DNA of 8,096 bases from Planctomycetota bacterium (GTDB lineage Bacteria; Planctomycetota; Phycisphaerae; UBA1845; PWPN01): positions 1,730,043 through 1,738,138 of the forward strand of contig CP070790.1 in assembly GCA_020346805.1 (NCBI GenBank). The letters are read 5' to 3'. The notes beneath the pieces are model-generated. The model saw only the letters and a program-made list of their open reading frames with translations, searched no databases and had not been told where the DNA came from. Position 1 is the first letter of the stretch; each line of letters opens with the position of its first letter. Below, one piece after another: positions 1 to 6,664 of the stretch. A program made the translations under genes and the position numbers.

Positions 1-465
1 GTCGCCATCGCCCTCATGATCGGCGGCGCCGTGCTCATCCTCATCGAGCGTGTCGGTCACCGCGATTCCATTGCCACCGTCCACGACATCGACTTCAAGC
101 ACGCCCTGGCCATCGGCCTGTTCCAATGCCTGGCCATGTTCCCCGGCACGTCGCGATCCGCGGCCACCATCATCGGCGCCATGATCCTGGGAGCGAGCCG
201 GCCCGCCGCGGCCGAGTTCTCTTTCTTCCTCGCCATCCCCACCATGTATGCCGCCGGTATTTATTCGCTCCTAAAACACCTCGACCAAATCCAATCTACC
301 CAGTTGCTCACCCTTGCCGTAGGCTTTGCCGTCGCCTTCATCGTCGCCTGGGTAGTCGTCGCCGCCTTCATGCGCTTCATCCAAACCCACAAATTCACCT
401 CCTTCGCCATTTACCGCATCATCATCGGGGCAATTGTCCTATTTGTTATTCTCCGTCCTCTCTAA
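1..465 (+). CDS. uppP: Undecaprenyl-diphosphatase UppP (BacA family), 3' part
   Basis: The frame is open from base 1, so the gene begins upstream of the window; 154 C-terminal residues are visible, against about 265-275 for the whole family. UppP is an integral membrane enzyme that dephosphorylates undecaprenyl diphosphate, regenerating the lipid carrier for peptidoglycan and other envelope polymers; its loss or overexpression affects bacitracin sensitivity. The second family signature is present at visible residues 48-53 (PGTSRS, with the conserved Arg52), followed by SRPAAAEFSF and an AIPTMYAAG helix. About four to five hydrophobic helices follow, ending in a short hydrophobic C-terminus, as expected. 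The usual SRSG is SRSA here, a small deviation. The first signature, with the catalytic glutamates, lies outside the window. No obvious terminator follows the stop codon. Confidence 0.93.
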   Translation, partial: VAIALMIGGAVLILIERVGHRDSIATVHDIDFKHALAIGLFQCLAMFPGTSRSAATIIGAMILGASRPAAAEFSFFLAIPTMYAAGIYSLLKHLDQIQSTQLLTLAVGFAVAFIVAWVVVAAFMRFIQTHKFTSFAIYRIIIGAIVLFVILRPL

Positions 466-491
466 TAAAAAACTTCTGTAATAACCACCTT

Positions 492-500
492 TGATATAAT
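492..500 (+). promoter_or_regulatory. Extended -10 promoter for the oxidoreductase-HEAT operon
   Basis: TGATATAAT at 492-500 is a perfect TATAAT preceded by TGn, the extended -10 arrangement that makes a good -35 unnecessary; no convincing -35 is seen 15-18 bp upstream. It lies 27 bp after the uppP stop, in an AT-rich stretch. Transcription would start near 507 and leave a leader of about 190 nt before the ATG at 697. Inferred from the motif only. Confidence 0.5.
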
Positions 501-609
501 TTCGCGGTACCCCTCATACAATCAAACATCGACCGTCCCGGCTTTCCCCGCATCATTTCGTCGTCTAAAAATCGCATACTTGAATCTGGTGGGAATCAAA
601 GCTAAGTTA

Positions 610-631
610 ATCAACCTAAACGCCGGTTGAT
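610..631 (+). promoter_or_regulatory. Hairpin in the oxidoreductase leader
   Basis: ATCAACC at 610-616 is the exact reverse complement of GGTTGAT at 625-631, giving a 7-bp stem with an 8-nt loop, inside the predicted leader and about 65 nt before the start codon. It has no T-run, so it is not a classic terminator. It could be an operator half-site pair or an RNA structure; no riboswitch class is recognised. Confidence 0.3.
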
Positions 632-681
632 AATAACGCCGCCGGCAAATGGCTGCCGTAATAACCTCATATATTGCAAAT

Positions 682-688
682 GGAAAGG
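682..688 (+). promoter_or_regulatory. Ribosome binding site deciding the oxidoreductase start
   Basis: GGAAAGG lies 8 nt upstream of the ATG at 697. The alternative in-frame ATG at 649 has no such site and would put 16 extra residues in front of the Tat signal, so 697 is preferred. Confidence 0.6.
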
Positions 689-696
689 CACAAAAG

Positions 697-2052
697 ATGA
701 CCAAGCAAAAACGGAAAATACCACGACGCACCTTCCTGAAGTCGGCGAGTGCGGTGGCGGGAACAACCATCGGTTTCCCTTATGTAATGTCCTCGCGTGT
801 CCTTGCCGCTCCGGGACGAGCCGGTGCCAACGATCGTTTGACTATGGCCCACATCGGCGTGGGAGGCATGGGCGGCCACCATCTCCGCGACATGGTGCAA
901 CGCATGAAAAAAGGCGAGGTAAACATAGCCGCCGTTTGTGACGTCGATGAAAAACGACTGAAAAGAGCGTCCGAGATGGCCGGCCCCCAGGCCGACGTCT
1001 ATCACGACTACCGCTATATCCTCCAACGAAAAGACATCGACGCGGTGGTCATTTCCACCCCCGACCATTGGCACGGCGTTCAAACGGTACATGCCGCCGA
1101 ATCCGGTAAGCACGTCTATGTGGAAAAACCCGCCTGCTGTACCATTGAAGAAGGAAAAGCCATGGTCCGGGCCGCCAAAGAAAACAAGGTATCGGTTCAG
1201 GTCGGCTCCCAGGGCCGATCCCAAACCGACGCCTATCTGGCACATCGATACCTAGTCAATGGCGCAATCGGACATATCGACAGAGTAACCTGCTTTCACT
1301 ATCCCAGTCCGGTCGACAACAAACCCGTACCCGACAGCGATCCTCCAGCCGAGTTGGACTGGGATTTCTGGCTGGGCCCGTTACGCTGGCGGCCCTACAA
1401 CCAAAGATATTGTCATGGAACCTTCCGCTGGGTGCTTGAATCCGGCGGGGGACAAATCCGCGACCGCGGGGCACACGTTATGAGTTGTGCCATGTGGTGG
1501 ATGGGCGCCGACGGAACCGGCCCCGTCACCGTCGAAGCCACCGGCACCTCACCTCCCCAGGGTCTCTGGGACAGCGCCGTCGAAATGGATGTAACCTACA
1601 CCTTTAAAAATCCGGATTGGATTCTGACCTGGAATCAACACCCCGACTTTGGCGTACCACCCGAAGAAAGAAAACCAGGCGAGGACAAAATCATCCGGCC
1701 CGGCTACGGCGCTGTATACCACGGCACCAAGGGCACATTTGTACATTGGGGCGGTGACGGCGGTACCTGGGCCGAGAGAAAGGCCCGCGAATGGGTACCA
1801 CCCCCCGGCGCCAAGGAAGTCTACAAAAGCCCCGGACACAAGGAAGACTGGTTCGAGGGCATAAAGACTGGCAAGAAAACCATCATGAACATCGAAGCCG
1901 GGGTTGGCGTGGCTAACCTTTGCATCCTGGGCAATATCTCATTCATACTCAAGCGAAAGATTGTCTGGGACCAGAACAAACAGGAAATCGTCGGCGACGA
2001 ACAGGCCCGGCGAATGATGAGTCGGCCGCAGCGACATCCCTATCACCTATAA
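697..2052 (+). CDS. Tat-exported Gfo/Idh/MocA family oxidoreductase
   Basis: A 451-residue NAD(P)-dependent dehydrogenase of the Gfo/Idh/MocA fold, which usually oxidises or reduces sugars, inositols or their derivatives; the substrate cannot be told. Residues 9-15 (PRRTFLK) are a twin-arginine motif followed by a hydrophobic stretch to about residue 37, so the folded protein is probably exported with its cofactor bound. The Rossmann domain begins with IGVGGMGG (53-60); the acidic CDVDE follows at 81-85, and TPDHWHG (121-127) and the family's EKP motif (143-145, catalytic Lys144) complete it. The C-terminal half has the secondary signature GGGQIRDRGAH (250-260, with Asp256 and His260), typical of the long planctomycete-type members. 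ATG at 697 is chosen from its ribosome binding site and because the Tat motif then sits at the N-terminus. A HEAT-repeat gene follows 16 nt later, probably co-transcribed. Confidence 0.9.
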   Translation: MTKQKRKIPRRTFLKSASAVAGTTIGFPYVMSSRVLAAPGRAGANDRLTMAHIGVGGMGGHHLRDMVQRMKKGEVNIAAVCDVDEKRLKRASEMAGPQADVYHDYRYILQRKDIDAVVISTPDHWHGVQTVHAAESGKHVYVEKPACCTIEEGKAMVRAAKENKVSVQVGSQGRSQTDAYLAHRYLVNGAIGHIDRVTCFHYPSPVDNKPVPDSDPPAELDWDFWLGPLRWRPYNQRYCHGTFRWVLESGGGQIRDRGAHVMSCAMWWMGADGTGPVTVEATGTSPPQGLWDSAVEMDVTYTFKNPDWILTWNQHPDFGVPPEERKPGEDKIIRPGYGAVYHGTKGTFVHWGGDGGTWAERKAREWVPPPGAKEVYKSPGHKEDWFEGIKTGKKTIMNIEAGVGVANLCILGNISFILKRKIVWDQNKQEIVGDEQARRMMSRPQRHPYHL

Positions 2053-2068
2053 GAAAAAGGATACAAAC

Positions 2069-2629
2069 ATGGATACCCATGATCTGATAAAAAACATCAA
2101 AAGCAAGAAAGAAAATGTGCGGGCCTCTGCCTGGCAGAACGCCTATACCATAGGAGCCCCGGCGATTAAACCCATGGCGACTTTCATGAGGAACGTTGAC
2201 CTCGAAGTTGCCCGCGCCGCCAAGCGAGCTTTATGGAACATTGTCCGCTATGCATGTCGCCCGGGATGTGAAAGCATAGCTAAAGCAGTGGTGGCTGAAT
2301 TGATCGCATTGTGTGGTGATGACCAGCCGGCCGCCGTTCGCCGCGAAGTATTATGGATGCTCTCCGAGATCGGCGGCGATGAGGTCGTCGATCCAATTGC
2401 GGCACTGCTAACCAACCAGGATCTGCGTGAAGATGCCCGAATGGTGCTGCAGCGGATTCCGGGAAACAAATCGCTCGCCGCCCTGAAGGCCGGTTTGACC
2501 GCCGCTCCCCAGGATTTCAAGCTAAACATAGCCCAGTCGCTGCGGCAGCGAGGCGTAAAAGTTCCCGGATTACCCTGCCAAAAGCTGGTACCAACAAAAG
2601 AAACCAAAGTTGAACCCGTCGGCAGGTAA
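2069..2629 (+). CDS. Small HEAT-repeat protein
   Basis: A 186-residue, mostly helical protein made of HEAT-like repeats, a scaffold used for protein-protein contacts rather than catalysis. Repeating helix pairs are visible: VRASAWQNAYTIGAPAIKPM (17-36), LEVARAAKRALWNIVR (45-60), AAVRREVLWMLSEIGG (88-103, followed by VDPIAALL) and LREDARMVLQRIPG (119-132). The last 25 residues are lysine- and proline-rich and look unstructured. No signal peptide or membrane segment is present, so it is predicted cytoplasmic, unlike its exported upstream partner. The start is supported by an AAAAAGGA purine run about 10 nt before the ATG. Spacing of 16 nt after the oxidoreductase stop suggests one transcript. 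The specific partner is unknown; the oxidoreductase before export is one guess. Confidence 0.75.
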   Translation: MDTHDLIKNIKSKKENVRASAWQNAYTIGAPAIKPMATFMRNVDLEVARAAKRALWNIVRYACRPGCESIAKAVVAELIALCGDDQPAAVRREVLWMLSEIGGDEVVDPIAALLTNQDLREDARMVLQRIPGNKSLAALKAGLTAAPQDFKLNIAQSLRQRGVKVPGLPCQKLVPTKETKVEPVGR

Positions 2630-2670
2630 ACACCGCCGGAAAGAACAAAGGCAACATAAAACGCGCACCA

Positions 2671-3564
2671 TCAGTTATCTTCCACCCGCTCCAAGAGGGG
2701 CGTGGCGTAGTTACCGGATATTCCGACATCGGTACCCTGGGCTGGAATCTTATCCTCTTTACCCAACGCCCAGTAGATGCCGTTTATCAACAACCGGCGT
2801 ACCGACTCCTTATCCAAATCCATGGGATGACCCAAGCTGGTATAGAAAACCCGCGCCCCCTTATAGCTCTTCGTCCAGGCCACCGGACTGGGTATGCCAA
2901 ATATATCCTTACCCGGATTGCGATCCTTCAGCGCCGATCCGATAAGCAGCGACCGGCAATCCCCATGCAAAGGTACCACGTTATAAAGCCATGACCGGCA
3001 ATGAAATTCCGGATCGACCCCCCGCGTAATCGGATGATCCTTGACCGCCACATACACATTGGTACTCGATTTATGACCGTGGTGGCGGATCCATTTCTGG
3101 CCGAATACAGAGATGCCGAAATCATCATTCCATTTGATATGAGGACCGTCCGGGTAGCGAAACGCATGCGTACTGGTCCGCAATCCCACTATCGGCCGGC
3201 CCGAATTTACATAATCCAAAATCATCTTTAGCTGATCGTCCGGCAACTGGCGAAAACGCATAAAAAACACCGCCAGATCCGCCGTCTTCAAAGCCTCCAG
3301 ACCCTCAATATTTTTCTGGTACTTCGGATTCTTTTGGCCCGTCTTCTCGTCGATCGCATAACAAACCGTACACTTCATGTTGTGTCTGGTTTCGAGAATC
3401 CTGGCAACCATCGGCATGGTCGCCTCCGAACGATACTCATCATCGCCCGTAACAAATACGACGTGTGGCTTTTTCTTCTCGACGCCTTTCTCTTCAGCAA
3501 TACCGGGTACCGAAACAACCAGCAAAAGAATCCCTGTCATGGCAAACATAAATATTCTTTTCAT
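2671..3564 (-). CDS. Secreted ThuA-domain protein (trehalose-utilisation / class I glutamine amidotransferase-like fold)
   Basis: A 297-residue protein. Residues 1-23 form a Sec signal peptide (Lys-Arg, a hydrophobic core GILLLVVSV, and a cleavage-like GIA before EE); then a lysine-rich linker; then a ThuA domain from about residue 34 to 270. Visible family features are VVFVTGDDEYRSE (35-47), DLAVFFMRFRQLPDDQL (96-112), a loop RTSTHAF (129-135), HHGH (161-164), KDHPITRG (175-182) and the C-terminal LGHPMDL followed by LLINGIYWALG (258-268). ThuA-like proteins occur with sugar-catabolism genes; the biochemical activity is unsettled, and the amidotransferase Cys nucleophile is not evident here. 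ATG at 3564 is chosen because it starts the signal peptide and has AAAGGA (3576-3571) six bases upstream; an in-frame TTG at 3627 would bury the signal. The gene converges on the HEAT gene, with 41 bp between stops and no clear terminator. Confidence 0.88.
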   Translation of the reverse strand: MKRIFMFAMTGILLLVVSVPGIAEEKGVEKKKPHVVFVTGDDEYRSEATMPMVARILETRHNMKCTVCYAIDEKTGQKNPKYQKNIEGLEALKTADLAVFFMRFRQLPDDQLKMILDYVNSGRPIVGLRTSTHAFRYPDGPHIKWNDDFGISVFGQKWIRHHGHKSSTNVYVAVKDHPITRGVDPEFHCRSWLYNVVPLHGDCRSLLIGSALKDRNPGKDIFGIPSPVAWTKSYKGARVFYTSLGHPMDLDKESVRRLLINGIYWALGKEDKIPAQGTDVGISGNYATPLLERVEDN

Positions 3565-3754
3565 GGCAAATCCTTTCATCAATATCAGCGGCCCATATCC
3601 AGCGGTCGTGCAGATCGTTTTCGCCAACGAAGTTTACCATCAGACCGCCGCCCAAGCGAGGCAGTTCTACTATTTTGTAATTCCACCCAAAATTCACAAC
3701 CTGCACCAAATCAAATCTCACAGCCTCTTCCCGGCTGCTTTTATCGGATTTCAA
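3494..3754 (-). other. Uncertain ORF or gene remnant upstream of the ThuA gene
   Basis: The minus strand is open from just after a TAA at 3808-3806 down to a stop at 3494. The upstream part (3805-3565) translates to a protein-like sequence with balanced composition, including VRFDLVQVVNFGWNYKIVEL and DLHDRWIWAADIDE. There is no ATG near its beginning; TTG at 3754 is the likeliest start, with GGGCGGGAA just upstream. It runs 71 bases into the ThuA gene in another frame, where its translation stops looking natural. It may be a remnant whose 3' end was lost, or chance: plus-strand frames here are also open. I do not recognise a family. Confidence 0.2.
3571..3576 (-). promoter_or_regulatory. Ribosome binding site of the ThuA gene
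   Basis: On the minus strand AAAGGA lies 6 nt before the ATG at 3564, supporting that start over the longer in-frame alternative beginning at TTG 3627. Confidence 0.55.
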
Positions 3755-3783
3755 GAATTCCCGCCCACCATCCGATAACCAAC

Positions 3784-3808
3784 TAATACCCTTTTCAAAG
3801 GTGTATTA
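3784..3808. promoter_or_regulatory. Dyad in the divergent intergenic region (possible operator)
   Basis: TAATAC plus CCTTT (3784-3794) is matched by AAAGG (3797-3801) and GTATTA (3803-3808) with one bulged base, giving 11 paired positions around a 2-bp centre. It lies between the minus-strand ThuA gene and the plus-strand small gene, 8 bp before the latter's ribosome binding site. This fits a regulator operator; a leader hairpin is the alternative. No regulator gene is next to it. Confidence 0.35.
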
Positions 3809-3815
3809 CCGAGCG

Positions 3816-3823
3816 AGAAGGAG
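3816..3823 (+). promoter_or_regulatory. Strong ribosome binding site for the small PAS-like gene
   Basis: AGAAGGAG lies 6 nt before the ATG at 3830. It is the best Shine-Dalgarno match in the window and the main argument that the following 83-codon frame is a real gene. Confidence 0.6.
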
Positions 3824-3829
3824 CAAAAA

Positions 3830-4081
3830 ATGATATATCCAATCGTCGACATCGCCACCGCCGGAAAACCTGCAACCCTGACCATTGACCACATCGCCTG
3901 GCTTGCCAATACCTATGAGCGTATACCCCGGCCCATATGGATACACGACCTGTCGGCAAAATGCCTCTACCGAAATCCGCCGGCAAGATCCGTATCCCTC
4001 TCCCAAGCTAAGGTAACCAGATTCGAAATACTCGACCACGACGACCGAATCATAGGCCACTTGACCACCATCAAAAATTAG
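3830..4081 (+). CDS. Small PAS-like protein, 83 residues
   Basis: No named family is recognised with certainty. The sequence resembles a minimal PAS core: a helix ITIDHIAWLANTYERIP-like region (about residues 17-33), then PIWIHDLSAKCLYRNPPA (35-52), where an I-x-D strand and an N-P turn match the beginning of many PAS domains, and finally FEILDHDDRIIGHLTTI (65-81), which resembles the last PAS strands. The protein lacks an output domain, signal peptide and membrane segment, so it would be a cytoplasmic stand-alone sensor or partner subunit. The start has a very good ribosome binding site. It is transcribed away from the ThuA gene and stands alone, with 192 bp before hisD. A shortened remnant of a larger sensor is possible, but the clean start and stop favour a genuine small gene. 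Confidence 0.6.
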   Translation: MIYPIVDIATAGKPATLTIDHIAWLANTYERIPRPIWIHDLSAKCLYRNPPARSVSLSQAKVTRFEILDHDDRIIGHLTTIKN

Positions 4082-4130
4082 AACCGCACTTCAAAACTTG
4101 GCCGGGTAGCGCGGGTAGGCGGACACGACC

Positions 4131-4155
4131 CATATCGATGTTAAGCGCCGATATG
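4131..4155 (+). terminator. Stem-loop after the small PAS-like gene
   Basis: CATATCG (4131-4137) pairs with CGATATG (4149-4155) across an 11-nt loop, about 50 bp after the stop codon. A T-rich stretch (GTTTATTAAT) follows four bases later, but the stem is short and AT-rich, so termination is only a possibility; an operator upstream of the hisD promoter is equally plausible. Confidence 0.25.
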
Positions 4156-4186
4156 AGAGTTTATTAATACTATCACTCTGTAACTA

Positions 4187-4215
4187 TAGCCAAAATTACC
4201 CCCATTCCTTATAAT
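4187..4215 (+). promoter_or_regulatory. Sigma70-like promoter for hisD-hisC-hisB
   Basis: A perfect TATAAT at 4210-4215 is preceded, with a 17-bp spacer, by TAGCCA at 4187-4192, which matches four of the six consensus -35 positions. Transcription would start near 4222, leaving a leader of about 50 nt. The leader is too short for a classic attenuator or T-box and contains no recognisable one. Confidence 0.55.
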
Positions 4216-4273
4216 CTGCCCCCTTAAGTAAGCAGTATTAATAGGTTGGATATATTAACTTGGATTCACCATC

Positions 4274-5590
4274 ATGCCCAAGATACGTATCATAAACAGT
4301 ACTGAAACCGACGCATCTGCCGAACTGGCCGAACTGCGGAAACCCTTATCCCTCGACCGTCTTATCCTCGATGAAGTTCCCGAAGCCAAAATTGTCCGGC
4401 AGATCATCTCCGACGTTCGGCAGCGCGGCGACCAGGCCGTCGCTGAAATCACCGCCCGCGTCGACAAAGTCGATATCCCCCCGGACAGCATCCGAGTGCC
4501 TCCGGAGCTGATCATCAAAGCCCACGACCAGATGCCCCAGGATCTGCACAAGGCTGTTCAACACTCCATCGAATCCGTCCGGCGTTTTCAGGAATCGCTG
4601 TTGACCGCCCACCATGTGCCGTTACAGATCAACGGTCGAATCCTGTCTTCAAGAACCAGGCCTGTCGCCCGCGTCGGTGTCTGCGTACCCGGCGCTGCCG
4701 CTCCCCTGCCATCATCTGCCGTACACAGTGCCGTACCCGCCCAGGTCGCAGGCGTAAAGGAAGTCGCCATAATTGCCCCACCTCTGCACAACGGTGATAT
4801 ACACCCAACTATACTGGGAGTCGCCGGCGAGTTGGGTATCCACGAAGTTTACCGCATGGGCGGAGCCCACGGCGTAGCCGCATTGGCCATCGGCACCGAA
4901 CGCGTCAATAAAGTAGACAAAATCGTCGGGCCCGGAGGACCGTACGTCCAATTGGCCAAACGATACCTCTACGGTGTGGTCGACATCGACATGTATGCCG
5001 CCACTACCGAAGTCGTGGTCATCGCCGACGCATCCGCAAAACCCGATTTCATCGCTGCCGACATGATCGCCCAAGCCGAACACAATCCCGGTTCGTCAAT
5101 CGTGATCACCGATCAATCCGATCTGCCCGACAAAATTCTGGCCGAACTCGATAAACAATTAGCCGAACTGCCCGCAGCAGAGGCCACCGCCCGTTGGCTC
5201 AATGAGCTCGGGGCCATCGTCATCGTCAAAAACATGGACGAAGCCGCCAAACTCACCGACGAAATCGCACCCGAGCACCTCCAGATCGAAACCGAAAACG
5301 CCAACCAACTCGCCGACAAAATCGACTCCGCCGGCGCCATCTTCCTCGGGCATTACACCCCCGAATCCGTCGGCGATTACGTTGCCGGCCCGTCGCACGT
5401 ACTCCCCACCGGCGGAACCGCCCACTTCTGGTCCGGCGTATCCGCCCTCAGCTTCCTCAGACACACCAGCATTATGGAGTACACCCCCGGCGGACTGGCC
5501 CACGACGCCAATTCCATCGAAACCCTGGCCCGGGCTGAAGGACTCAACGGCCACGCCCTCGCGATTACCGTCAGAACGCGACGCAGATAA
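4274..5590 (+). CDS. hisD: Histidinol dehydrogenase HisD
   Basis: 438 residues, the normal size (about 430). HisD is a cytoplasmic zinc enzyme that oxidises L-histidinol to L-histidine in two NAD-dependent steps, the last of the pathway. Zinc ligands are present: Gln267 and His270 (AQAEH), Asp368 (GDY) and His427 (NGHA). The catalytic pair Glu334-His335 is in APEHL, His375 in GPSHVLP, and Glu422 in EGLNGH. The odd part is the cofactor region: the positions matching E. coli Tyr130, Gln188 and Asn211, which contact NAD, are Cys137, His199 and Gly222, and the substrate-contact serine of the usual PAGPSE is Thr245 in YAATTE. The enzyme is therefore either divergent or altered in cofactor handling. 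hisC follows after 24 bp. The ATG has only a weak upstream TTGGA. A specialised HisD paralogue is conceivable, but the his neighbours argue for histidine synthesis. Confidence 0.95.
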   Translation: MPKIRIINSTETDASAELAELRKPLSLDRLILDEVPEAKIVRQIISDVRQRGDQAVAEITARVDKVDIPPDSIRVPPELIIKAHDQMPQDLHKAVQHSIESVRRFQESLLTAHHVPLQINGRILSSRTRPVARVGVCVPGAAAPLPSSAVHSAVPAQVAGVKEVAIIAPPLHNGDIHPTILGVAGELGIHEVYRMGGAHGVAALAIGTERVNKVDKIVGPGGPYVQLAKRYLYGVVDIDMYAATTEVVVIADASAKPDFIAADMIAQAEHNPGSSIVITDQSDLPDKILAELDKQLAELPAAEATARWLNELGAIVIVKNMDEAAKLTDEIAPEHLQIETENANQLADKIDSAGAIFLGHYTPESVGDYVAGPSHVLPTGGTAHFWSGVSALSFLRHTSIMEYTPGGLAHDANSIETLARAEGLNGHALAITVRTRRR

Positions 5591-5614
5591 TATAAATAAA
5601 CGGAATCGGAAACC

Positions 5615-6664
5615 ATGACATACTTTCGAAACAACATTGAACGGATGGAAGGATACACCCCCGGCGAACAACCCGAAGATCCGGCCATCATCAAACTGAA
5701 CACCAACGAAAATCCTTACTCCCCTTCACCCAAGGTTATGGAAATGGTTGCCTCTATTACCCCCGACCAACTCCGCCGCTACCCCGATCCCCTCGGCAAT
5801 CAGTTCCGCGACGCCGCCGCCAAGGTCTTCGACGTAACCCGAGATCATATTATCTGCGGCAACGGAATGGACGACATCCTCAACATGAGTGTACGCGCCT
5901 TCAGCGGTCCTGATGCGGCCCTGGTATACCCCAAACCCACATACACCTTATATGCCGTCCTGGCCAACATCCAGGCCTCCGTGGTTCGCGAAGTACCATT
6001 CCCACCCGATTACTCGCTGCCCCTCGGCGAACTCGTCGCCGCTCGCGGGCGGGTTACCTACCTGGCCAACCCCAACTCACCCACCGGCACCTTCGTACCC
6101 TACAGACAGGTCGCTGAACTGGCCGACAAACTCGCAGGAGTTCTTTGCGTCGATGAAGCCTACGTCGACTTCGCCCGTGAACACTGCATGGAACTGGCCA
6201 AGATTCGACCCAATGTTTTAGTCATGCGAACCATGTCCAAAGGATACTCATTGGCAGGCCTGCGCTTTGGCTTCGCCGTCGGACACCCCGATCTTATTGA
6301 AGGCCTGATGAAAGTTAAAGACAGTTATAACGTGGACGCCATTGGCACCGCCGCCGCCACCGCCGCTTTGGTCGACCAGGACTATTACGAACAAACCCGA
6401 AAAAAAGTCATCGCCGAACGCGACCGCCTTGCCGCCGCCCTGGAAAAGCTCGGCCTGCCATGCCTGCCCAGCGAATCAAACTTCCTGCTGGCCCGGGCCA
6501 AAAAGCCCTCTGCCGCCCAGCTTTACGAATCGCTCAAGGATCGCCGAATCCTCGTCCGATACTTCGATAGCCCGGGTGTGAGTGACACCCTGCGAATTAC
6601 CGTGGGCACACACGAACAAAACAACGCCCTTATCAACGCCCTCACGGAGCTGACCAGTGGCTAA
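5615..6664 (+). CDS. hisC: Histidinol-phosphate aminotransferase HisC
   Basis: 349 residues, matching the compact HisC form. This cytoplasmic PLP enzyme (fold type I aminotransferase) transfers an amino group from glutamate to imidazole-acetol phosphate, giving histidinol phosphate. Seen in order: LNTNENPY (28-35), RRYPDPLGNQF (54-64), the cofactor-phosphate region CGNGMDDIL (81-89), PKPTYTLY (106-113), PNSPTGTF (153-160, with Asn154), VDEAYVDF (179-186, with Asp180 and Tyr183), MSKGYSLAGLRFGF (207-220), where Lys209 is the PLP lysine and Arg217 holds the phosphate, and LRITVG (326-331), whose Arg327 binds the substrate carboxylate. All key residues are intact. It starts 24 bp after hisD with a modest GGAA site and overlaps hisB by 8 bp, so translation of the two is probably coupled. 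Other class I aminotransferases share the fold, but the context settles HisC. Confidence 0.95.
   Translation: MTYFRNNIERMEGYTPGEQPEDPAIIKLNTNENPYSPSPKVMEMVASITPDQLRRYPDPLGNQFRDAAAKVFDVTRDHIICGNGMDDILNMSVRAFSGPDAALVYPKPTYTLYAVLANIQASVVREVPFPPDYSLPLGELVAARGRVTYLANPNSPTGTFVPYRQVAELADKLAGVLCVDEAYVDFAREHCMELAKIRPNVLVMRTMSKGYSLAGLRFGFAVGHPDLIEGLMKVKDSYNVDAIGTAAATAALVDQDYYEQTRKKVIAERDRLAAALEKLGLPCLPSESNFLLARAKKPSAAQLYESLKDRRILVRYFDSPGVSDTLRITVGTHEQNNALINALTELTSG

Noticed and set aside
649..696. N-terminal extension of the oxidoreductase from ATG 649
   Set aside because: No ribosome binding site, and it would precede the Tat motif with 16 unconserved residues; ATG 697 has GGAAAGG at good spacing.
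2630..2670. Bidirectional terminator between the convergent HEAT and ThuA genes
   Set aside because: No GC-rich stem followed by a T-run is visible on either strand in the 41-bp gap.
3565..3627. Longer ThuA start at TTG 3627
   Set aside because: It would place 21 residues before the signal peptide; ATG 3564 has a good AAAGGA site.
3334..3786. Plus-strand open frames across the ThuA gene 5' end
   Set aside because: Antisense to a clear gene for most of their length, with no ribosome binding site and no recognisable family.
4222..4273. T-box or classical his attenuator upstream of hisD
   Set aside because: The leader is about 50 nt, with no T-box consensus and no terminator/antiterminator pair.
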